DNA of 64,000 nucleotides from Elusimicrobiota bacterium (lineage in GTDB: Bacteria; Elusimicrobiota; Elusimicrobia; UBA1565; UBA9628), in contig JAUYSH010000043.1 in assembly GCA_030696455.1 (NCBI GenBank), positions 1 through 64,000 of the forward strand. The letters run 5' to 3'. The notes beneath the pieces are model-generated. The model saw nothing but the letters and a program-made list of their open reading frames with translations, did not search any database and was not told the DNA's origin. Each line of letters starts with the position of its first letter. Position 1 is the stretch's first letter. The translations under genes and the position numbers were made by a program. This document shows positions 50,166-59,491 of this stretch, one piece after another.

Positions 50166-51110
50166 ATGGGCGAGATCCGGAAGGCGTCGGAGGTCGACGA
50201 GGGCGCGCTGCGCCTCTTCTACGCCGACGCCTTTCCGGATAGGGCCGCGTTCCTCGGCGCGCACTGGCGCTGGCTGTACCGCGTCGGGCGGTTCCCCGGC
50301 GTCGAGCCGCTCGTCCTCCTCGACGGCGAGCGGGTGATCGGCCACGCCGGGGCCGTCCCCGTCGTCCTGGACCGGCTGGGCGCGCGGCAGACGGCGATCT
50401 GGTTCGTCGACTTCGCGATACTGCCCGAATTCCAGGGCCGGCGCCTCGGCGCCGAGCTGACGCGCGCCTGGATGGCGCTATGTCCCGACCGCGTCACCTT
50501 CTGCAACGACCGGTCGATCCGGGTCTTCCGAAAATTCGGCTGGCGCGAGCGCTTCGACGCGGACGTCCGCTCCTTGCCCATCATCGGGGCCGCCCGCCCG
50601 GCCTACCGCCTCCTGCTCGCGGGCGCGCCGCGGCTCTCCGTCGGGCCGCTGCCCGCCTCCCCCGCCGAGCTGACGACCGTGCTCGAGGATTCCTCCCCCG
50701 CGCCCGTGCGCGTCCTGCGCGATGAGGACTGGGCCCGATGGCGGCTCTACGAGAATCCGCGAAGCGCGGAATACCGGCTCGCGGAGCACGAGGGCGTCAA
50801 AGCCGTGGTGAGGCTGTTCGACAGCCTGGGCCGGCGGCGCGCGCACCTGCTCCACGTCGGCCCCGGGACCGCCGCCGCGCGCGCGGCGCTCGTCGCGGGC
50901 TTCGCGCGCTGGGCCGTCGAGCAAGGCGCGGGCCGCGCCTGGATGGCGACCAACGATCAGGCTCTGCTGGCCGCGGCCTCCTGGCGCCTGCCTCGCGGCT
51001 ACGGCCTGCGCTTCGCCTGGCACAGCGACGACGCGGCCGTCGGCCAGGCCCTGTTCGAGGGCCTCTCCACGCAGGCGCTCGACAGCGACCACGACCTCAT
51101 GTTCCCATGA
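50166..51110 (+). CDS. GNAT-family N-acetyltransferase
   Basis: A 314-residue protein. The first half is a GNAT domain (GERVIGHAGAVPVVL, FVDFAILPEFQGRRLGAELT with the acetyl-CoA loop Q-G-R-R-L-G, FCNDRSIRVFRKFGW). The second half (from about 170) looks like a second, degenerate GNAT-like unit or a specific C-terminal domain. Substrate unknown; placement before a polysaccharide deacetylase and away from ribosomal genes suggests a sugar or small-molecule target. The stop overlaps the deacetylase ATG (ATGA). Confidence 0.8.
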   Translation: MGEIRKASEVDEGALRLFYADAFPDRAAFLGAHWRWLYRVGRFPGVEPLVLLDGERVIGHAGAVPVVLDRLGARQTAIWFVDFAILPEFQGRRLGAELTRAWMALCPDRVTFCNDRSIRVFRKFGWRERFDADVRSLPIIGAARPAYRLLLAGAPRLSVGPLPASPAELTTVLEDSSPAPVRVLRDEDWARWRLYENPRSAEYRLAEHEGVKAVVRLFDSLGRRRAHLLHVGPGTAAARAALVAGFARWAVEQGAGRAWMATNDQALLAAASWRLPRGYGLRFAWHSDDAAVGQALFEGLSTQALDSDHDLMFP

Positions 51111-52093
51111 AAACGGCCGCGCTCTCGGCCGCCTTGAGGCTCGGTCTCGATCGTCCTTTGCGTTGGCTGCGGCGCAAGAGCGCCGTGGTCCTCATGTACC
51201 ACGGCTTCACCGACCGCCCTTCCGACGGGCTCGTCAACTATCAGGGCAACCGCCTCCAGCAGGAGACCTTTCGCCGCCAGCTCGCTTTTCTCAAGGACCA
51301 CTGCCATCTCGTGACCTTGCGCCAGGTCGCGGCCTCGCTCTCGGGCGGGCCGGCCCTGCCCGACTACGCCGTCGCGCTGAGCATCGACGACGGCTACGAG
51401 TCGGTTTACACCTTGGGCTTCCCCGTCCTGCGCGAGGCCAAGGCGCCCGCGACCTTGTTCGTCGCCACCCAGTTCGTCGACGAACGCATCCCGCTTTGGC
51501 CCGACCGCCTCGAGCACGCCTTCGCGGGCGCCCCGGGCGACGCCGCCGCGCGCCGCGAGGTCCTCAAGGGCCTGCAGCGCCGCGCCAAGGGCCTCGTTCC
51601 CGATCAGCGCGAGCGCCTGATCGCCCCCATCGAAGCCGAGCTGGGGAGAGCCTTGATCCTCGATGCTTCCGCCCCCGAGACCTACCGCCCCGTGACCTGG
51701 GCGCAGGGCAAGGAGATGGCCGACTCGGGCCTCGTCGAGATCGGCAGCCACACCCACACCCACACCATCGTCACGCTTCTCGATGAGGAATCCGCGCGCC
51801 GGGAGCTCGCCCTCTCGAAGTCCCTCGTGGAGAAGAACGTCCAGCGCCCCTGCGACCTGTTCTGCTACCCCAACGGCGACTACGACGACTTCAGCCCCAA
51901 GACGTCGCTCTACCTGAAGGACGCCGGCTACCGCTGCGGCCTGACCACCGTCGCCGGCTTCGTCGCCCCCGGCTCCGATCCCTTCGAGATGCTCCGCTTC
52001 GGGACCGACGACCGCGACTCCTTCGAGAAGTTCCGCATGACCTTCAGCCTCGGCCGCAACCTCCTCCAAGCCGCCCGCCGCGGACTGGCCTAG
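51107..52093 (+). CDS. Polysaccharide deacetylase (NodB-type, CE4)
   Basis: A 328-residue deacetylase-like protein with the first metal motif ALSIDDGYESVY (Asp-Asp), the HxxxH motif in IGSHTHTHTIVTLLD, and later CYPNGDYDDFS. VVLMYHGFTD at about 27-36 is the usual N-terminal block of the xylanase/chitin-deacetylase group. It removes N- or O-acetyl groups from a cell-surface polysaccharide. No signal peptide is obvious, so the location is uncertain. Overlaps the GNAT gene. Confidence 0.88.
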   Translation: MKTAALSAALRLGLDRPLRWLRRKSAVVLMYHGFTDRPSDGLVNYQGNRLQQETFRRQLAFLKDHCHLVTLRQVAASLSGGPALPDYAVALSIDDGYESVYTLGFPVLREAKAPATLFVATQFVDERIPLWPDRLEHAFAGAPGDAAARREVLKGLQRRAKGLVPDQRERLIAPIEAELGRALILDASAPETYRPVTWAQGKEMADSGLVEIGSHTHTHTIVTLLDEESARRELALSKSLVEKNVQRPCDLFCYPNGDYDDFSPKTSLYLKDAGYRCGLTTVAGFVAPGSDPFEMLRFGTDDRDSFEKFRMTFSLGRNLLQAARRGLA

Positions 52094-52162
52094 GCCCTCG
52101 CGCATCGGCTCCGGGGCCTTTCGGCCCTTCCGCCGCCCCACGGATCGCGCCATAATGTTTCG

Positions 52163-52744
52163 GTGAAGCTTTGGCTCGTCCTCCTGTTGGCGGCGCCCGC
52201 CTCCGCGCGCGTCGTGGAAGCCCCCGTCCGCGCGGCTCCCGCCGCCCTGGCCGGCCCCGCGTCCTTGGGCTCCGCGGCTGTATCCTTCGACGGCGCGGGG
52301 CCGCTTCGGCCCTGGCTCGAGGTCCCCGGCACCCCGTTCCTGAGGCTGGGCTCGAGCCTCATCGACACGAGGGCCTTCGGCGCGACCGAGCTGCTCAAGG
52401 CCGTCAGCCAGACCGACGGCCGCCCCGTGATCGGCATCTTCGAGACCGGCACGGCGCGCGTGCTCAACGCCTTCTCGCTCGGCTCCTGGGGGGTGCGCGG
52501 CCACAGCGACGCGCTGCCCCCGGGACGCGATCGCTCCGAGCTCGGCGGCTACTCTTTTCAGCTGCGGCGGGACGGGCGGCCCGCCTTCGCCGGCTCCGGG
52601 TCGGTCCCGGCCACGATCACCCCCGCCGTCGAGCGCGCCGTCCTGCGCCACCTCGGCGTCCGCCCCGCTCACCTGAGCCCCGCGGAACGCATGCGCCGGC
52701 TGTGGCTGCGCGTGCTCGATTGGGCCGCCGCACTCGCCAAATAG
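52163..52744 (+). CDS. Secreted protein of unknown function
   Basis: A 193-residue protein starting at GTG with signal peptide VKLWLVLLLAAPASARVVEA. The mature part has no known motif; it contains FDGAGPLRPWLEVPGTPFLR and a C-terminal helical segment. It lies 69 bases after the deacetylase and 13 before the HAD phosphatase. Function unknown. Confidence 0.6.
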   Translation: MKLWLVLLLAAPASARVVEAPVRAAPAALAGPASLGSAAVSFDGAGPLRPWLEVPGTPFLRLGSSLIDTRAFGATELLKAVSQTDGRPVIGIFETGTARVLNAFSLGSWGVRGHSDALPPGRDRSELGGYSFQLRRDGRPAFAGSGSVPATITPAVERAVLRHLGVRPAHLSPAERMRRLWLRVLDWAAALAK

Positions 52745-52757
52745 CTAGAATCCCGGG

Positions 52758-53318
52758 ATGAAGCCCCGCCCCAAGGCCGTCTTCATCGACCGCGACGGCG
52801 TGCTCATCCGCGACGCGGATTATCTGGCCACGACCGAAGGTCTTTCCGTCTTCAAAGGCTCCCCCCGGGCGCTCAGGCTGCTGCGCGCGGCGGGCTTCAA
52901 GATCGTCATCGTCACCAACCAGTCCGGCGTCGCCCGCGGCTTCTTCACCGACGCGGCCGTGCGCAAGATCCACGCCGAACTCCGGCGCCGTCTCGCTCGC
53001 GCCGGAGCGAAATGGGACGCGATCTATTATTCTCCCCACGGCCCCGACAGCGGCCACTCCTGGCGCAAGCCCGGGACGGGCATGCTCCTCGCGGCCAAGA
53101 AGAAGCTCGGGCTGGACCTGAAAGGCTCCTTCATGATCGGCGACAAGACCTCGGACATCGAGTGCGCCCGCCGGGCGGGCTGCGCCTCGGTCCTCGTGCT
53201 CACCGGCAGCGCCGGGCGGGACAAGGCCTTCAAGGCCAAGCCCGATGCCGTTCGCCGAGACATCCTCTCCGCGGCGCGTTGGATCGCCAAAAAGAATTCG
53301 ACGAATTTGCGAGCCTGA
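52758..53318 (+). CDS. HAD-family heptose-bisphosphatase-like phosphatase (GmhB-like)
   Basis: A 186-residue HAD-IIIA phosphatase: AVFIDRDGVLIRDADYLATT (DxD nucleophile motif), IVTNQSGVARGFF, RKPGTGML and SFMIGDKTSDIECARRAG. This matches D-glycero-D-manno-heptose-1,7-bisphosphate 7-phosphatase. The zinc-binding Cys/His loop of E. coli GmhB (CxH..CxC) is not present; the region reads YSPHGPDSGHSWRKP, so the metal site is lost or altered. A related sugar- or histidinol-phosphatase role is possible. Confidence 0.8.
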   Translation: MKPRPKAVFIDRDGVLIRDADYLATTEGLSVFKGSPRALRLLRAAGFKIVIVTNQSGVARGFFTDAAVRKIHAELRRRLARAGAKWDAIYYSPHGPDSGHSWRKPGTGMLLAAKKKLGLDLKGSFMIGDKTSDIECARRAGCASVLVLTGSAGRDKAFKAKPDAVRRDILSAARWIAKKNSTNLRA

Positions 53319-53349
53319 CACCAAGGGGGCTCGAAAGGTAGAATGACGC

Positions 53350-53940
53350 ATGAAGCGCATCCTGAGCAGGGCCAAGCTGGGGCTGAGCGAGACGTTGTTC
53401 GCCGCCGCCGCCGCCTTATCCAAGAGACCCGAGGTGAATCCGATGCAAGCCGAGAAGACGAAGGGGCGCATCTACGAGTTCGAGATGCTCAGCATCGACG
53501 GCAAGCCCGTCAAGCTCTCGAAGTACAAAGGCCACGCGCTGCTCATCGTCAACACGGCGTCGCTGTGCGGCTTCACCCCGCAGTACACGGACCTCGAGGC
53601 GCTGCACCAGAAATACAAGGATAAGGGCCTGCGCATCGCGGCCTTCCCCGCCAACGAGTTCGGCGCCCAGGAGCCCGGCTCCGACGCGGACATCAAGAGC
53701 TTCTGCCTGACCAAGTTCGCCCTTTCCTTCGACCTCTACTCGAAGATCTCCGTGAAGGGTCCGGGCATCCACCCGCTGTACAAGTTCCTGACGACGGAAG
53801 CGGGGTTCAACGGCGACATCCCCTGGAACTTCTCTAAATATTTAGTCAATAAGGAGGGCCTGGTCGTCGCGCGCTTCGGCCCCGACGCCAATCCCGCCGG
53901 CAAGGAGATCGAGTCCAAGGTCGAGGCCACGCTCGCATGA
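53350..53940 (+). CDS. Glutathione peroxidase-family protein (Cys type)
   Basis: A 196-residue thiol peroxidase: VNTASLCGFTPQYTDLEALH with peroxidatic Cys (TGC codon, not selenocysteine), FPANEFGAQEPGSDADIKSF with the Gln, and IPWNFSKYLVNKEG with the Trp of the catalytic set. It reduces peroxides, usually with thioredoxin rather than glutathione in bacteria. The N-terminal 35 residues are poorly conserved and could start later at MQAEKTKG. The stop overlaps the next ATG. Confidence 0.9.
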   Translation: MKRILSRAKLGLSETLFAAAAALSKRPEVNPMQAEKTKGRIYEFEMLSIDGKPVKLSKYKGHALLIVNTASLCGFTPQYTDLEALHQKYKDKGLRIAAFPANEFGAQEPGSDADIKSFCLTKFALSFDLYSKISVKGPGIHPLYKFLTTEAGFNGDIPWNFSKYLVNKEGLVVARFGPDANPAGKEIESKVEATLA

Positions 53941-54962
53941 GCGAGCCGCTATTTTCCATCGTCCTGCCCACCTACAACCGGGCGCACATGCTGCCCGGGG
54001 CCCTGGCCACCGTCGCCGGGCAGACCTTCGGCGACTATGAGGTCCTGATCGTCGACGACGGGTCCATGGACGAGACGCCGGAGATGATCCAGGAGTGGTG
54101 CAAGGATAAACGGTTCAAGTACACCCGAGTTCCCAAGAACATCGGGAACATGGCGTGCCGCAACATGGCGCTCGAGATGGCGGCGGGGACCTGGATCACG
54201 AACATCGATTCGGATGATTTTTGGACGCTCGACCGCCTTCAGAAGTTCGCCGATTTCTTTAAAGCCCGCCCGAACGCCGGATTCGTTTTTTCCGACGGCT
54301 GGCTGCACCGGTACGACCGCCTCATCGGGACCGCTTTTCCGCCGGGCATGAAGATCGAGGAAGGCAAGGTGCCCGGCCACTACGCCGTCGGGGAAGAGTT
54401 TTTACCTTACCTCACGACGAATCTGGCGATTCCTCGCGCGCTGTACAAGAAGTACGGCCACTATCGCTCGGACATGATCATTCTGGACAACGAACTTTAC
54501 GCCCGGATGCTCGCGGACGGCGTGGAGGTGGGCGTGATCTACGAGCGCCTGGCCGTGCGGCGCATCCACGAAGGGCAGGTCACGCACAAGTGGCTCGAGG
54601 AGTATCCCGAGGGGATGGCCGCCCTCGTCGCCGGCGGCACGCCGCCCGATATTTTAGAGGCCGAGAAGCGCAAGATCGTGCGCGAGATCGCTTCCTACCT
54701 CGTCAAGAACCTGCAGCCCGAGAAGGCGCGCGAGTTCATGCTCAAGGAGCTCGGCGAGGAAGCCAAGTCGACGGCCGTCTACAAGTCGACCTTCGTGCCC
54801 GCCCCGCTGCTCGCCGCGGCGAAGGAGGCGCGCAAGGCCTGGCTCATGGCGCGCCACAACCGCGCGCTGGCGACCGCCGAGGAGCGCGCGGTGTACGCCC
54901 TGATCGACCCCCTCATCGACGCCGAGAACGCGCGCCTGAGCGCGAAAGCCGCCGCGAAATAA
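53937..54962 (+). CDS. GT2-family glycosyltransferase
   Basis: A 341-residue protein with a GT-A domain: FSIVLPTYNRAHMLPGALAT, VLIVDDGSMDETPEMI, and WITNIDSDDFWTLDRL (DxD metal site). A C-terminal helical part follows. It transfers a sugar from a nucleotide donor to a glycan or lipid acceptor. It overlaps the peroxidase gene by 4 bases and is the last plus-strand gene before the convergent polysaccharide operon. Confidence 0.87.
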   Translation: MSEPLFSIVLPTYNRAHMLPGALATVAGQTFGDYEVLIVDDGSMDETPEMIQEWCKDKRFKYTRVPKNIGNMACRNMALEMAAGTWITNIDSDDFWTLDRLQKFADFFKARPNAGFVFSDGWLHRYDRLIGTAFPPGMKIEEGKVPGHYAVGEEFLPYLTTNLAIPRALYKKYGHYRSDMIILDNELYARMLADGVEVGVIYERLAVRRIHEGQVTHKWLEEYPEGMAALVAGGTPPDILEAEKRKIVREIASYLVKNLQPEKAREFMLKELGEEAKSTAVYKSTFVPAPLLAAAKEARKAWLMARHNRALATAEERAVYALIDPLIDAENARLSAKAAAK

Positions 54963-55183
54963 TCGCTCCGGCGAAGATTCCGAGTTAGCCCCGATTTCCC
55001 ACCGGTGGAATCGCGGGGACGGCTTCAGGCCGATCGATCCAGGTCCTTTTCGTCAACAACAAAAGACCGCGCCTCATGGTCGACTGTTTCCGGAAACAGT
55101 TGGGGCGCCAAGCCTCGCAGGCGAGCGATGCCTGCGTCCGGGGTGCCCTCGCAGCAGCACTCTCCGCGAGGACAGCTCCTCGA
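54963..55183. other. Convergent intergenic region with palindromes
   Basis: No gene is seen. The region has a CCCCG..CCACCGGTGG..CGGGG hairpin near 54992-55018, a GGTC-TTTT/AAAAGACC inverted repeat near 55046-55070, and an 18-bp palindrome (ACTGTTTCC/GGAAACAGT) at 55083-55100 whose central 16 bases recur at 24148-24163. Terminator function for the convergent operons is likely. Confidence 0.5.
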
Positions 55184-57775
55184 TCACTTCTTCGGGAGGA
55201 CGATCCAGCCCGTCGGGACCGGCTGGCCGGGGACGATCTGCGTGCCCGGCGCCACCGCGGCGGGCTTAAGCCGCCCTTCGGCCTGGGCGCGGCGGTAGGT
55301 GACCTCGAGGTTTTTCTTGGCCATCTCGAAGTTCTGGTCGTAGGAGAGCGCCACGCGGTAGGCCTGCTCGGCCTCGGGGAAGCGGTCGGCCATGAACAGG
55401 GCGTTGGCCATGCTCGTGTAGGCCTCGGCGGACTCGCGCAGGCGGTTGGACTCGCCGACGTGGTGATGGACCCAGCCGCCGTCGAGGTGAGTGTAGGCCT
55501 GATAGGAGAGGATGGTCTTGCGCAGCCAGGGCTTTTCGAGCAAGGAGGGCGCGACCGCGCACTGAGACGCGTCGATAAAAGCCTGGTAGGTCTTCACCGC
55601 CTCGTCGTACTGCTTGCGGATCATGAAGATCTGGGCCATGCGGTAGAAGTTCGGGGCGAAGACCGGGTCGATCTGGTAGTAGAGCCGGAAGCGCGTCATC
55701 GCCATGTCGAGGTACTTCTCGGCTTCCTCAGGCCTGCCGTTATTGGTCGCCCACTCGGCGCGGCGCAAATGCAGGTTGCCGATCTGGTGATGCATCTGGA
55801 CGTAGTTCGGCGCCAGCTTGCGGACCTCCTCGTACCAGTACATCGCGCGCTCGTAGTCGTCGCGGGCGACGTTGTCGGTGTCTCCCCAGTTGGGCAGATA
55901 CGCCTTCGTCATGTTGAAGCGGTCGTTGAAGACATTACCCAAAAAATATTTTGACATCACGAAGTCGGGATTCAATCTGTTGACGATGAGGTAATTCCCG
56001 ACGGCGGGTTCCCACTGCCGTTCTTTTGAAAAGTAGATGGCGACGTTGTGGTGGATGTCGGCCTTGAAGTAGCCCCAGAACTGGTACAGCGGCGCCAGCA
56101 TCGCGAGCACGAGCATGGGCACGACCGGGCTCTCCGAGAGAAGGCAGAGGCGGATCATCTTCCAGCCGAGCCACAGCATGCAGGCGGCGAAGACGCCCCA
56201 GGCGAGCCACCACTGCAGCAGCTCCCCGCCGCCGGGCACGCGCGAGAGCGGCCCCTGAAGCATGGAGAACTCCCCGAACATGCCGCCGAACGGGACCTGG
56301 CGCAACTGGCTCCAGCCCTTGAAGAGCGCGTAATAGAGCACGCCGCCGGCCGCGGCCAGACGCAACGGCCAGATCAGCATCTCCGAAACCGTCGTCCACG
56401 CGGAGGCCGCGCCGGGGACGGCCGGCGCCTCGGGCTCGCGGGGGTGGAGCTCGTAGAGCGCCCGGCCGCGCGCGAGGTTGACGATCAGGCCCGACAGCAG
56501 GCCCAGATAGACGCCCGAGGAGACGAAGCGCATGCTGACGTCGAAGGTGTTGTGGGCGAGCATGCCCATGAACGCGACGATCACGCCGATCAGGTCCAGC
56601 GCGCGCGGCGGCGGACGGCCGTCCTTGAGCATGGCCGACGTCGTCAGCTGCCCGAGCGACCGGAAGCCCACGACCAAGGTGCTCAGGACGAGCCAGAGGA
56701 AGATGCCGAAGCCGAGGATGCCGTTGTCGAAGAGCTGCTCGAGATACTCGTTCTCGGCGTGGTCGGTCTCGGTGTTGTGCTTGCCCTCGATGTGGAAGAT
56801 GGCGGGGCGGCGGAACGCGGGGTAGAGCGGAGGGAAGGAGCCCACGCCCGAGCCGGTCCACGGCTGGGTGCGGATCATCTCCCAGGTCGCCTCCCAGGTG
56901 AACAGGCGGAAGTTGATCGAGACGACGCGGCCCATCAGGTCCTTGGCCGTGTAGCCGACGAAGCCCAGCACCAGGACGGCGACCAGGCCGAGCAGGCGCT
57001 TGCGGATGGGCTTGGTCTGCTCGGCGAAGAACACCAGCGAGATCACGCCGAAGATGAAGCACACCATCGCGAAGCCGAGCCAGGCGCCCTTCGTGCCCGT
57101 CTTGATGAGGTTGAGCAGCAGCAGGCCGATCAGGACCATCAGGCTCCAGCGCCGGGTCTTGAACCACTGCGTGAGCAGGATCGGGAACATGATGACGAGG
57201 AAGTTCCCATAGAAGTTCGGGTTGCCGTAGGTCGAGAACACGCGGTCGGAGAACGCGCCGCGCCAGACGAACGGGTCGATGCCCTTGCCCACGCCGCGCG
57301 GGAACATCGAGTTGTCGATGAACTGGAGGGTCCCGTAGCCGATCGCGATCCAGGCCGTCCAGATGAGGACCTTGAAGAGGCGCCCGACGGCCGCCTCGTC
57401 GAACTCGTAGATCGTGATCAGGGCCACGATCATGTAGAACATGTGGCGCAGGAAGAAGTCCGTGCTCGACATGTGGTACGGCGCCTTCAGATAGGAGAAC
57501 ACGCCCCAGCCCAGGTAGGCGAGGAACGGCGACAGGCAGACCAGGTCCTCCCGGTTCAGGGCGTGCTTGCCGGCGACGGCCAGGCGCGCGAGCCACATCG
57601 TCAGCAGGCCCAGTCCGCCCATCTGCATCATCGAGATCTTCACCTGCGCGGAGTCGTAGGTGCGCAGGAAGAACAGCGAGGAGATCAGAAGGTACAGGAC
57701 CGGAAGCCAGGTGGTGATCGCCCTGTGGGCGTAGGTTTCCGCGTCGGCCCTCAGGTCGCGCCGTTGTTCAGCCAT
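55184..57775 (-). CDS. O-antigen ligase/polymerase-like protein with C-terminal TPR domain
   Basis: An 863-residue protein. The first half has 12 or more membrane helices and the Wzy_C/O-antigen-ligase pattern, for example GVGSFPPLYPAFRRP in a large extracytoplasmic loop, plus ENEYLEQLFDNGILGFGIFL. The C-terminal 250 residues hold several TPR units (YWYEEVRKLAPNYVQMHHQI, EAVKTYQAFIDAS, ANALFMADRFPEAEQAYRVA). It probably joins or polymerises surface glycan on lipid carrier in the periplasm; the TPR part may bind partners. The ATG overlaps the upstream glycosyltransferase stop by 8 bases. Confidence 0.78.
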   Translation of the reverse strand: MAEQRRDLRADAETYAHRAITTWLPVLYLLISSLFFLRTYDSAQVKISMMQMGGLGLLTMWLARLAVAGKHALNREDLVCLSPFLAYLGWGVFSYLKAPYHMSSTDFFLRHMFYMIVALITIYEFDEAAVGRLFKVLIWTAWIAIGYGTLQFIDNSMFPRGVGKGIDPFVWRGAFSDRVFSTYGNPNFYGNFLVIMFPILLTQWFKTRRWSLMVLIGLLLLNLIKTGTKGAWLGFAMVCFIFGVISLVFFAEQTKPIRKRLLGLVAVLVLGFVGYTAKDLMGRVVSINFRLFTWEATWEMIRTQPWTGSGVGSFPPLYPAFRRPAIFHIEGKHNTETDHAENEYLEQLFDNGILGFGIFLWLVLSTLVVGFRSLGQLTTSAMLKDGRPPPRALDLIGVIVAFMGMLAHNTFDVSMRFVSSGVYLGLLSGLIVNLARGRALYELHPREPEAPAVPGAASAWTTVSEMLIWPLRLAAAGGVLYYALFKGWSQLRQVPFGGMFGEFSMLQGPLSRVPGGGELLQWWLAWGVFAACMLWLGWKMIRLCLLSESPVVPMLVLAMLAPLYQFWGYFKADIHHNVAIYFSKERQWEPAVGNYLIVNRLNPDFVMSKYFLGNVFNDRFNMTKAYLPNWGDTDNVARDDYERAMYWYEEVRKLAPNYVQMHHQIGNLHLRRAEWATNNGRPEEAEKYLDMAMTRFRLYYQIDPVFAPNFYRMAQIFMIRKQYDEAVKTYQAFIDASQCAVAPSLLEKPWLRKTILSYQAYTHLDGGWVHHHVGESNRLRESAEAYTSMANALFMADRFPEAEQAYRVALSYDQNFEMAKKNLEVTYRRAQAEGRLKPAAVAPGTQIVPGQPVPTGWIVLPKK

Positions 57776-58508
57776 GGGGGGTTGATTCTACCTTTTCACC
57801 GTCCGCCGCGGTCACCGCCCGGCCCATCGAGATCTCGCGCAGCAAGGTCTTGACGAAGACCACGCCCGTCGGCCAGGATTCCGCCGTGCTCTGGCCGCCG
57901 AGGCGCGGGTACTCGTGCGTCGGCATTTCGCCGATCGCCATGCCGAGCTTCATCATGCGGATCGACATCTGGTACTCGATGGGGAAGCCGTCGGCGTCGC
58001 ACGCGCAGCGCCTCAAGGATTCCGCGCGCACCGCGCGGAACCCGTTGATCGTGTCCTCGACATAGAGGCCGCGGTTCCAGAGGAGGTTGGCGGCCAAGGT
58101 GAAGAGCTGGTTGACCCACTTGCGGGGGCGGAACCAGTGCACGTCCTCCTCGTTGTAGGCGCCCTTCATCATGCGCGAGGCGACGACGAGGTCGGAGCCG
58201 TCGGCCTCGATCTTCTCGAAGATGCGCGGGATGTCCTCGGGGTCCTCGTTGCCGTCGGGGCTGTAGTAGCAGATCGTCTCGGCGCCGGTGAGCTCGAGGG
58301 CGAGGCGGAAGGCGACGCCGCGGCCGCGGCGGGGCTGGGGCACGACCTTCAGCCCCTTGGACTCGAGGAACTCGACGGTGCCGTCCTTGGAGCCGCCGTC
58401 GATGGCCATGACCTCGTCCGCGGCGCTCAGCGGGAGGCGGTCGAAGATCTTGGGCAGGGCCTCGATCTCGTTGTAGGTCAGTAAAACTAATAGTCTTTTG
58501 CCTCTCAC
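57768..58508 (-). CDS. GT2-family glycosyltransferase (DPM/GtrB-like)
   Basis: A 246-residue GT-A protein: RLLVLLTYNEIEALPKIFDR, AADEVMAIDGGSKDGTVEFL and YYSPDGNEDPEDIP (DxN/D site), then ASRMMKGAYNEEDVHW. Size and motifs suit polyprenyl-phosphate sugar synthases or similar. GTG start (GTGA overlap with the upstream SDR). Member of the surface-glycan operon. Confidence 0.82.
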   Translation of the reverse strand: MRGKRLLVLLTYNEIEALPKIFDRLPLSAADEVMAIDGGSKDGTVEFLESKGLKVVPQPRRGRGVAFRLALELTGAETICYYSPDGNEDPEDIPRIFEKIEADGSDLVVASRMMKGAYNEEDVHWFRPRKWVNQLFTLAANLLWNRGLYVEDTINGFRAVRAESLRRCACDADGFPIEYQMSIRMMKLGMAIGEMPTHEYPRLGGQSTAESWPTGVVFVKTLLREISMGRAVTAADGEKVESTPHG

Positions 58509-59491
58509 TGAAGATTCTCTCTATACCACGCGATCGTGCGTCGCAGGCCTTCGTCGAGATGTATCGTTGCCGTAAAGCCAAGAACACGCCGTGCTTTCTT
58601 CGTATCGCACGCCCTGCGAGGCTGGCCCGACGGTTTTGAAGGGTCGAATATGAGCTTCGTCTTTTCGGCCCCCGCCGCCCGCAAAACGGCCTTGGCCAGA
58701 TCCTTGATCGAGACCTCGTCCGCTGAGCCGATGTTCACCGGGTCCGCGTTCGGATATTTCTCGGCCACGTCGAGCAAGCCCCGCGCGAAATCCTCGACAT
58801 ACAAGAACGCGCGCGTCGACTTGCCGTCGCCCCAGACCTTGAGCGGGCTCTCCCCCTCGCAGACGCGGCGCACCAAGGCGGCGATGACGTGCGATTTGTC
58901 GAGGTCGAAGTGGTCGCGCGGGCCGTAGGCGTTGTAGGGGCGCACGATGGCGACGCTCATGCCGAATTCCTCGGCATAGGCGCGGCCGATGTACTCGCCC
59001 ATGCGCTTGGCCCAGCCGTAGCCGCGGTTGGTGAGCTCCGGCTCGTCGCGGAAGCCCTCGGTCTCGGGCGTGGGAATCTTGCAGTCGCGGGGATAGACGC
59101 AGGCGGTGCTGACGACGAGGTAGCGCTTGACGCCCTCGAGCCTCGCGGCCTCGAGCACGTTGAGCTGCAAGGTCATGTTGTCGCGGAACAGGCCGGCGTG
59201 ATGCTTGCTGTTATAGCCCACCCCGCCCACCACGCCGGCGAGGTTCAAGACCACGTCCTGGCCCTTGCAGGCCTTGCGGCAGAATCGGGGGTCGCGCAGG
59301 TCGCCCTTGATCACGCGCAGCCAGGGGTTGCGCAGGACCTCGGACAGGTTGCGCTTGTTCTCCTTGCTCATGCGGCCGGCCACGGTGACGCGGACCTCCT
59401 TGTGACGGCGCAGAAGAAGCTCCACGACGTGGCTGCCGATGAACCCCCCGCCGCCGGTGACGAGGACCTTCTTGCGGTCCCAGAAGCTCAT
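58505..59491 (-). CDS. NAD-dependent epimerase/reductase, GDP-fucose-synthase-like SDR
   Basis: A 328-residue extended SDR with VLVTGGGGFIGSHVVELLLR (dinucleotide-binding GxxGxxG), STACVYPRD (Ser of the active site) and RGYGWAKRMGEYI (YxxxK). The FDLDKSHVIAALVRRVCEGE segment resembles GDP-L-fucose synthase. It would epimerise and/or reduce a 4-keto-6-deoxy nucleotide sugar. The His-containing PLP enzyme in the same operon would make such a substrate, as in colitose synthesis. ATGA overlap with the upstream gene. Confidence 0.85.
   Translation of the reverse strand: MSFWDRKKVLVTGGGGFIGSHVVELLLRRHKEVRVTVAGRMSKENKRNLSEVLRNPWLRVIKGDLRDPRFCRKACKGQDVVLNLAGVVGGVGYNSKHHAGLFRDNMTLQLNVLEAARLEGVKRYLVVSTACVYPRDCKIPTPETEGFRDEPELTNRGYGWAKRMGEYIGRAYAEEFGMSVAIVRPYNAYGPRDHFDLDKSHVIAALVRRVCEGESPLKVWGDGKSTRAFLYVEDFARGLLDVAEKYPNADPVNIGSADEVSIKDLAKAVLRAAGAEKTKLIFDPSKPSGQPRRACDTKKARRVLGFTATIHLDEGLRRTIAWYRENLQ

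Noticed and set aside
53350-53940. Selenocysteine glutathione peroxidase
   Set aside because: The peroxidatic position is encoded by TGC (Cys), not TGA.
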